Notes under the pieces: generated by a model | What the model was told of the DNA's origin: nothing | Seen by the model: the letters and a program-made list of their open reading frames with translations, nothing else | Databases searched by the model: none | NCBI GenBank assembly: GCA_010672585.1 | Contig: JAAHGF010000036.1 | Coordinates: forward strand, 1-63,555 | Source of the DNA: Okeania sp. SIO1I7 | GTDB lineage: Bacteria; Cyanobacteriota; Cyanobacteriia; Cyanobacteriales; Microcoleaceae | DNA length: 63,555 nt | Direction of reading: 5' to 3' | Position numbers and translations under genes: made by a program | Part shown: piece by piece, positions 57,256 to 63,555 of the stretch | Numbering within the stretch: the stretch's first letter is position 1 | Layout: each line of letters opens with the position of its first letter

Positions 57256-57456
57256 ATTTACTAAATTCCAATCAAACCATTGGAATAATAATTAAAAATT
57301 TTGATTCACTTAATTTTCTAGAATTGATTTATATAGATGAAATACTAAAAACTACTCTGGTCTCCGTTCTCCAAAACCCGAGATATATATACTTATATAA
57401 AGCAGCCAACTGCTATAAATTTTTAATCTAAAAGTAAAAATAGTTTTACAACAAGT

Positions 57457-58956
57457 ATGAATTGGTTTTTTTTACAAGGGAAACAATGGTTTCAAAACTT
57501 ATCTAGAGCATTAACAACTCCACTTTTTTATATTGGAGATAATCATCTTTCTATAAGCGCTATTGTCAGACTAATTCTATTAGCTGTAGCAGTTTTAATT
57601 ATTGCTCGTACTATTGGAGAAGGAATCAAGAGATTACTACTAACTCGTATGGGTTTAGACCGAGGTAATCGAGAAGCGATCGCCTCAGTTATTATCTATA
57701 TACTCGCCACTTTAGGGATTTTAATTGTTTTACAAAGAGCTGGTATAGATCTGAGAACTATTACAGTTTTAGCAGGAGTTTTAGGTATTGGAATTGGCTT
57801 TGGATTACAAAATCTTGCTAGTAACTTTATTAGTGGTTTAACACTTTTATTTGAACAACCTATTAAGGTAGGAGATTTTATAGAAGTAGACAGTTTATTA
57901 GGAACAGTAGAAAATATTTCTATTAGGTCTACAATTGTGCGTACTCTTGACGGCATATTTGTAATTGTACCTAATATAAAATTTGTAGAAAATAATATTA
58001 TTAACTGGAGTTATAAAGATCCTAAAAGTCGTCTTCATATGCCAGTTGGAGTTGCTTATGGTAGTGATCCACTGTTAGTAACGGAAGCATTATTAGCTGC
58101 TGCTCGGGCAGAAACAAGTGTATTAAACCGTCCTTCTCCTAAAGTATGGTTTAAAGGTTTTGGTGATAGTTCTTTAGATTTTGAGTTATTAGTTTGGATT
58201 GACCATCCTCAAGATAGCGATATAATTCAAAGTTCTTTGAATTTTTTAATTGAGCATGAATTGACTCAGCAGGATATAGTTATTCCCTTTCCTCAGAGAG
58301 ATTTATGGTTAAAAAATCCACAAGATTTGAGTACCTTATTTAACAATAGTATTGTTACTAATACTAGCGAAAGTAAAGTTTTTTCCCAAAATGGTGTTTC
58401 TTCTGAGCAAAAACAGAGTAGTATTCAACCTAAAACTAAAAAATCAGCATTAACATCACCAAATAATTGGACTTTGCGAGACCTACTCAGAAGAGTCACT
58501 TATTTTGAAAGTCTTACAGATTTAAAACTCCGACAATTAATAGAATATGGTTATAGACAGTTATTTCCTCAAGGGCAAATTATATTTAGAGAAAATGATG
58601 TTGGAGATTCTTTTTACATTATTCTTTCTGGTGCTATTGAGGTAATTTCTGAAAAAACTGGTAAATATATTGCGACTCTTCACGAAGGAGAATTTTTTGG
58701 TGAAATGTCTTTGTTATTGGGTTCTCCTCGTACAGCTACAGTAAAAACTCTTGAAGATTCAATTTTATTTGTAATAGAACAACATGATTTGCAAAGATTA
58801 TTAGAAGAATCTCCTAGTTTAGCTATTGATATTTCTCAAAAGCTTTCTGAACGCCAACAAGCATTACAAGAATTAGGATTACTCGATCATATTTCTTCAG
58901 AAAATACTCCCTTTACTAGGATTAGAAATCGGATTCAAACTCTTTTTGGGATTTAA
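57457..58956 (+). CDS. MscS-family channel with C-terminal cyclic-nucleotide-binding domain
   Basis: The protein has 499 residues. Membrane segments lie at about 31-50 and 72-92; the MscS pore/beta core is ITVLAGVLGIGIGFGLQNLA, LLFEQPIKVGDFIEV and LGTVENISIRSTIVRT (about 105-175). A Ser/Lys-rich linker (about 290-335) leads to a cyclic-nucleotide-binding domain (about 355-470) with the phosphate-binding cassette FGEMSLLLGSPRTATV. This is the bCNG architecture described for bacterial MscS-cNMP fusions. The Arg of the cassette is present, so ligand binding is plausible. Transcribed alone. Cyclase at 41925 is a candidate cAMP source, by inference only. Confidence 0.92.
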   Translation: MNWFFLQGKQWFQNLSRALTTPLFYIGDNHLSISAIVRLILLAVAVLIIARTIGEGIKRLLLTRMGLDRGNREAIASVIIYILATLGILIVLQRAGIDLRTITVLAGVLGIGIGFGLQNLASNFISGLTLLFEQPIKVGDFIEVDSLLGTVENISIRSTIVRTLDGIFVIVPNIKFVENNIINWSYKDPKSRLHMPVGVAYGSDPLLVTEALLAAARAETSVLNRPSPKVWFKGFGDSSLDFELLVWIDHPQDSDIIQSSLNFLIEHELTQQDIVIPFPQRDLWLKNPQDLSTLFNNSIVTNTSESKVFSQNGVSSEQKQSSIQPKTKKSALTSPNNWTLRDLLRRVTYFESLTDLKLRQLIEYGYRQLFPQGQIIFRENDVGDSFYIILSGAIEVISEKTGKYIATLHEGEFFGEMSLLLGSPRTATVKTLEDSILFVIEQHDLQRLLEESPSLAIDISQKLSERQQALQELGLLDHISSENTPFTRIRNRIQTLFGI

Positions 58957-59647
58957 ATAAATAGGATTCAGGAGTCATTTCAGTTATCAGTTATCAGTTA
59001 CCAGTTATCAGTACTTCTGCCTGTTTGCGTAGCATTCCGTAGGAAAGTATTGGGATTGAAATATGGAAAGAATAGACATCTCCAAAAACTAACTTTTAGT
59101 CTATGAAATGGCAAAAACTTAGGAATTTATCTTTTTAGTCCAAGAGACATCTCCTGTAAAGGATTTTAATTGCCCTTATTATTCGTAACATTCTTTTTTC
59201 AAATTGGTATAATTCAGTAGTTAGTAGTTAGTAGTCAGGAGAAAGGAGAAAGGAAAAAGGAAGGATAAGAGTGAGAATTATCTAGGGAAATTTCGGCATT
59301 TTATGTCTACATTGAATGGAACTATAGAATGCGACAACTGTATAACCGAATTTCATATTAAATGGAAAAAGTAGACATTTCCATAGACTAACTTTTAGTC
59401 TATAAATGGCAAAAACTGGAGATAAATTTTCGTAATGCTTTACTATAATATCTAATGATTAACTTTAGTTGTGTCAAAAATATCTGATAATTAGAGAACG
59501 TTTAACTAAAGAAAAGTGATATTGAAGTCTAGTATTTATAGCAGTTTCTATCAAGATAAGGTAGTTATAATAAATATTTTATGATGTGTGGTAAATATTT
59601 ATAAAATTGATATGAATTTTCCACCCTATCCTCAAAAATAAATAAAG
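58957..59647. other. Gap with repeat fragments
   Basis: 58979-59010 is a cagttatcagttatcagtta tandem. 59022-59048 has gtttgcgtagcattccgtagg. 59053-59215 is the ttcgtaacattcttttttcaaattggta repeat (quoted in part) related to 47145-47296 and 62470-62668. 59217-59265 is a ttagtagtcagg/aaaggagaaagg tandem. 59340-59450 repeats the tagacat...aactaacttttagtctat motif of 59060-59120. No gene. Confidence 0.6.
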
Positions 59648-60340
59648 TTATAAAATACCATCTATTCCTGCTTGTGCTTCCTGGCGTAATCTAGAAGCAA
59701 TTCTAAATAGTTCCTGGCCTGTATGTAAATAAGAATCATCATAATTTAGAGTAAATAATTCTAAATCTTCTATTCCATCACTAACTTGATTTAAACAATA
59801 ATATAAATGAGCTGCTACTCCTGCAAAATTAGATGGATTTGGCTGAGAACTAAATAAATTATGAGCCTTTTTAAGCAAACGCCGACAAGTCTCTAAATAA
59901 TCTTGAAAAGATTCCATTAGTTGGTCGTCAAATGGATCTGCTGCTAAATAATCAATTTCCTTTTTTAGAGGTTTTAATATTTGAATCAGAATTTTGTTAA
60001 CTGGTTTGTAAACCTGATTTAACCATTTTTGTAGATGTTCGTCTGCATCATTACCTCTTTGATTTTTCTTCTGGTAATTTTGCTGAGTATTCGTATATTT
60101 CCGATCATGTTGATTAAATTCTCGATCATAAGATTTTCTACGTTGTGGATCGCCTAATACTTCATAAGCTTGATTAATGCTAATAATACGCTCATGGTCT
60201 GCTATTTCTGTATTAGCATCTGGGTGAAATAACTTAACTAAACGACGATAAGCTTGTTTAATTTGTCCCTGAGTTGCTGTGGGATTAACATTCAAAGTTT
60301 TGTAATAGTCACCAGTTACCATAGAAGTATTTCTACTCAA
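59648..60340 (-). CDS. J-domain protein
   Basis: The 230-residue protein has an N-terminal J domain (about 10-75) with YRRLVKLFHPDANTE and the HPD motif, DYYKTLNVNPTATQGQIKQA before it and AYEVLGDPQRRKSYD after. A charged Asn/Gln-rich linker leads to a helical C-terminal half (about 105-225) without G/F-rich or zinc-finger regions. It is probably a DnaK co-chaperone of specialised type. Unlike the J-domain gene at 51582, there is no TPR pattern. Transcribed alone. Confidence 0.85.
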   Translation of the reverse strand: MSRNTSMVTGDYYKTLNVNPTATQGQIKQAYRRLVKLFHPDANTEIADHERIISINQAYEVLGDPQRRKSYDREFNQHDRKYTNTQQNYQKKNQRGNDADEHLQKWLNQVYKPVNKILIQILKPLKKEIDYLAADPFDDQLMESFQDYLETCRRLLKKAHNLFSSQPNPSNFAGVAAHLYYCLNQVSDGIEDLELFTLNYDDSYLHTGQELFRIASRLRQEAQAGIDGIL

Positions 60341-61084
60341 TATTTACAATAGAATCTAATTTTGACATTTCCATTACTTATTTTATTCATTGTTACCAAT
60401 AATTTGCCAATGAAATAAGCAAACCTTTAAATTTATAATTGTAGATTAAATATTTTAGATTCTAGATAGCAATAGTGAGTAGAAAATTATATCAGGTATT
60501 TTAATTTCTCATAAATATGACTTTTGCTAAATGTTTAACTGGGATTAAATTTGACTTTCCCTAAGGTGGAGACTAATTATATTTTCTCATCACAATACTT
60601 AGTATTTGCAGAGCTTTAAATAATCTCAAATTAGTCAGGTACTTAGGGTTTGCTTATGGAAAGTCTTTTGGTAGGAGTAGGAGTCAGGAGTCAACCCACC
60701 CCTAACCCCTCCCAACCCACCCCTAACCCCTCCCAGGAGGGGAGGGGAAGTCAGAAGAAATGGGAATTATATGAGGAGGTAGTCGGAAAAATTGTAAGAG
60801 TGATTTTTATGCCATAATCGTCCCAAAATACTAGCTTTATGCAGCTCTTGCCACCAAAAAACTGACACTTTTTTCGACCAAAAAATGCTACAACCAATAT
60901 CAGTCAATACTTTATACGTAATTCCCACACTAAATATATCTAGTGTAGGATGGCAGAAATAACTAACCAGTTACAAAATCCTAAAAGCCTTACCAATCAA
61001 TAACTTTTGACTGTCTTGAGTGCGTCTTACATTCTGAGGGGACCTCAGAATTACACACTCGCTTTTGACTTCTGCGTAGCGACA
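60341..61084. other. Gap with AGGGTTTGC copy and repeat near cysK
   Basis: 60645 to about 60912 is an AGGGTTTGC element whose right end is decayed. It carries duplicated cacccctaacccctcccaacc blocks and the ctagctttatgcagctcttgcc core. 61018-61075 is the inverse of the 7995-8095 block and contains a ttctgagg/cctcagaa hairpin (61032-61050) just beyond the 3' end of cysK. No gene. Confidence 0.65.
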
Positions 61085-62047
61085 CTAGCTAACTGCTGTA
61101 GCTAGAGTTTGTTCTGGTTCCTGAAATAGTGGAGTACTTAAATAACGCTCCCCAAAACTAGGCTGAATCATTACTATTAATTTACCTTGATTTTCTGGTC
61201 GCTGACCTACTTTTATTGCTGCACAAAGAGCTGCTCCTGTAGAAATACCAGACAAAATACCTTCCTCTTTAGCTATACGACGACCATAACTAATTGCTTC
61301 ACTATCAGCAACCTGAACTACTTCATCTATAATATTGACATTAAGTACAGATGGGACAAAACCTGCTCCTATTCCCTGAATTTTATGAGGTCCAGGTTGT
61401 CCACCAGATAAGACTGGACTATTTGAAGGTTCCACAGCGATCGCTTGAAAATCAGACTTTCGTTGCTTAATAGTCTCTGCAATACCTGTAATAGTTCCAC
61501 CAGTACCAATACCTGCCACTAAAATATCTACTTGGCCATCTGTATCTTCCCATATTTCTAATGCTGTAGTCTGGCGATGAATTTGTGGATTAGCTGGGTT
61601 CTGGAACTGTTGTAACATATATGCGTTAGGTGTTGACTCAACTATCTCCTGGGCTTTTGTAATACAACCCTTCATACCTTCACTACCTGGGGTCAAAACC
61701 AGTTCTGCTCCATAAGCGCGTAACATAGAGCGACGCTCTAAACTCATCGTTTCTGGCATTGTTAAAATTAACTTGTAACCCCTAGCAGCAGCTACCATTG
61801 CCAGAGCAATACCTGTATTTCCAGATGTTGGTTCAACTAATACTGTTTGACCCGGTGTAATTAATCCCTCACGCTCTGCTGAATTAATCATATTAACACC
61901 GATACGGTCTTTGACAGAAGCAGCAGGGTTCATTCCCTCTAGCTTGACTACTATTCTGGCTACACAACCTTCTGCTTGAGGAATACGATTCAATTGTACT
62001 AGAGGTGTGCGACCTACTAATTCAGTAATATTATGAGCAATATGCAT
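61085..62047 (-). CDS. cysK: Cysteine synthase A
   Basis: The 320-residue PLP enzyme makes cysteine from O-acetylserine and sulfide. Schiff-base Lys46 is in SVKDRIG, the substrate loop [11 protein letters not shown] at 73-83, and the PLP-phosphate loop GTGGTITG near 175-184. The ending is that of bacterial CysK ([11 protein letters not shown]). The paralog CysM is less likely given the IQGIGAGF loop. Complete, single gene, HIP1 site inside. Confidence 0.96.
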   Translation of the reverse strand: MHIAHNITELVGRTPLVQLNRIPQAEGCVARIVVKLEGMNPAASVKDRIGVNMINSAEREGLITPGQTVLVEPTSGNTGIALAMVAAARGYKLILTMPETMSLERRSMLRAYGAELVLTPGSEGMKGCITKAQEIVESTPNAYMLQQFQNPANPQIHRQTTALEIWEDTDGQVDILVAGIGTGGTITGIAETIKQRKSDFQAIAVEPSNSPVLSGGQPGPHKIQGIGAGFVPSVLNVNIIDEVVQVADSEAISYGRRIAKEEGILSGISTGAALCAAIKVGQRPENQGKLIVMIQPSFGERYLSTPLFQEPEQTLATAVS

Positions 62048-63434
<1,387 letters not shown>

Positions 63435-63534
63435 TTCAATTTGGCAGTTGAAAGCCATCAGGCTTCAGCCGATGGATGAAAACAAATTGGAGATTTTAAT
63501 CTCCTGTATCCCAAAAATATGATATAATATATTC
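63435..63534 (+). mobile_element. IS200/IS605-type left end
   Basis: A hairpin ccatc-a-ggc ttca gcc-gatgg (63455-63475) followed by a second stem ggagatttt/aatctcc (about 63489-63504) resembles IS200/IS605 left ends in cyanobacteria. A tataat-like -10 lies at 63523-63528 before an ATG at 63535. The element body lies outside the window. Confidence 0.5.
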
Positions 63535-63555
63535 ATGGGAGTAAGAACAAGGTTT
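63535..63555 (+). CDS. Start of a truncated coding region (possibly a transposase)
   Basis: ATG at 63535 gives MGVRTRF before the window ends. Its position just after an IS605-like left end makes a TnpB or TnpA start plausible, but seven residues are too few to identify it. Confidence 0.35.

Larger units (their letters stand above)
55511..57456. other. 1.9-kb gap with repeats, no gene
   Basis: Recognisable are an aatttagaatttag tandem and ttaaaccacaatttttcggt repeat (55580-55714), an actccctact tandem (55974-55993), a GTAAGTATT-family element (56453-56659) and an AGGGTTTGC element (56966-57255). 55715-56440 and 57256-57456 hold nothing that I recognise beyond AT-rich sequence. Confidence 0.55.

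Overview
The window reads as a chromosomal segment of a filamentous, gene-sparse cyanobacterium of the Trichodesmium/Okeania/Lyngbya type. The evidence is many HIP1 octamers (GCGATCGC), cyanobacterial gene types (CrtD-type carotenoid desaturase, CbiT, ClpP plus catalytically dead ClpR, RodZ-like and DUF2993 proteins), low G+C, and only about 60 percent coding sequence (my rough sum). The gaps are packed with small inverted-repeat elements and decayed IS200/IS605, IS630 and IS1634 copies. I saw no rRNA, tRNA or CRISPR array.

Layout. 1-8845: an IS605-type right-end remnant, crtD, and two tandemly duplicated beta-helix surface proteins, all bordered by MITE-like elements. 8846-14358: polyphosphate kinase (ppk) and bifunctional aldehyde/alcohol dehydrogenase (adhE), with an orphan IS605-type omegaRNA/right end between them. 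15592-20166: an MscS channel, an unrecognised protein with a C-terminal winged-helix-like region, and a bestrophin-like channel. 20723-29898: an IS1634-like pseudogene, malQ, a rodZ-like gene, an rluB-type pseudouridine synthase, an IS630 remnant, a DUF2993 gene, cdsA and cbiT. 30035-33627: a tnpB fragment, a secreted DUF642-like protein and an Orn/Lys/Arg-type decarboxylase carrying an in-frame repeat insertion. 34483-37623: a three-gene cassette with a ParB-like protein bearing duplicated HhH-like repeats, a nuclease-like/ParA fusion and a HTH protein. 38013-41030: ychF, a small phage-holin-family membrane protein and a frameshifted IS605 tnpB element. 41925-50374: a membrane class III adenylate cyclase, a small Cys-rich protein, two tandem MscS genes, a Na+/Ca2+ exchanger-family protein and a TPR-FkbM protein. 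51582-62047: two J-domain proteins, clpP-clpR, a VWA protein, an MscS channel with a cyclic-nucleotide-binding domain, and cysK.

How genes fit together. Four MscS-like proteins, a bestrophin and a cation exchanger make the window rich in osmotic/ionic homeostasis. The class III cyclase and the cNMP-binding MscS could in principle be linked by cAMP, but they are 14 kb apart and this is inference. ClpP/ClpR and the two J-domain proteins are proteostasis genes. The nuclease-like/ParA, ParB-like and HTH genes form the most system-like accessory cassette.

The strongest sequence-level result is the set of short non-autonomous elements with readable target duplications: a GGCGTTGGTGAA family (8-bp TSD), a GTAAGCATT family (8-bp TSD) that includes two 26-bp mini-insertions, an AGTAGGTAGG family (TA target, with an internal empty-site comparison), a TCATGTCCGG family (TA target) and an AGGGTTTGC family (4-bp AT-rich TSD). 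These elements supply the stop codons of two genes and the C-terminus of a third, and another palindromic repeat sits in frame inside a fourth.
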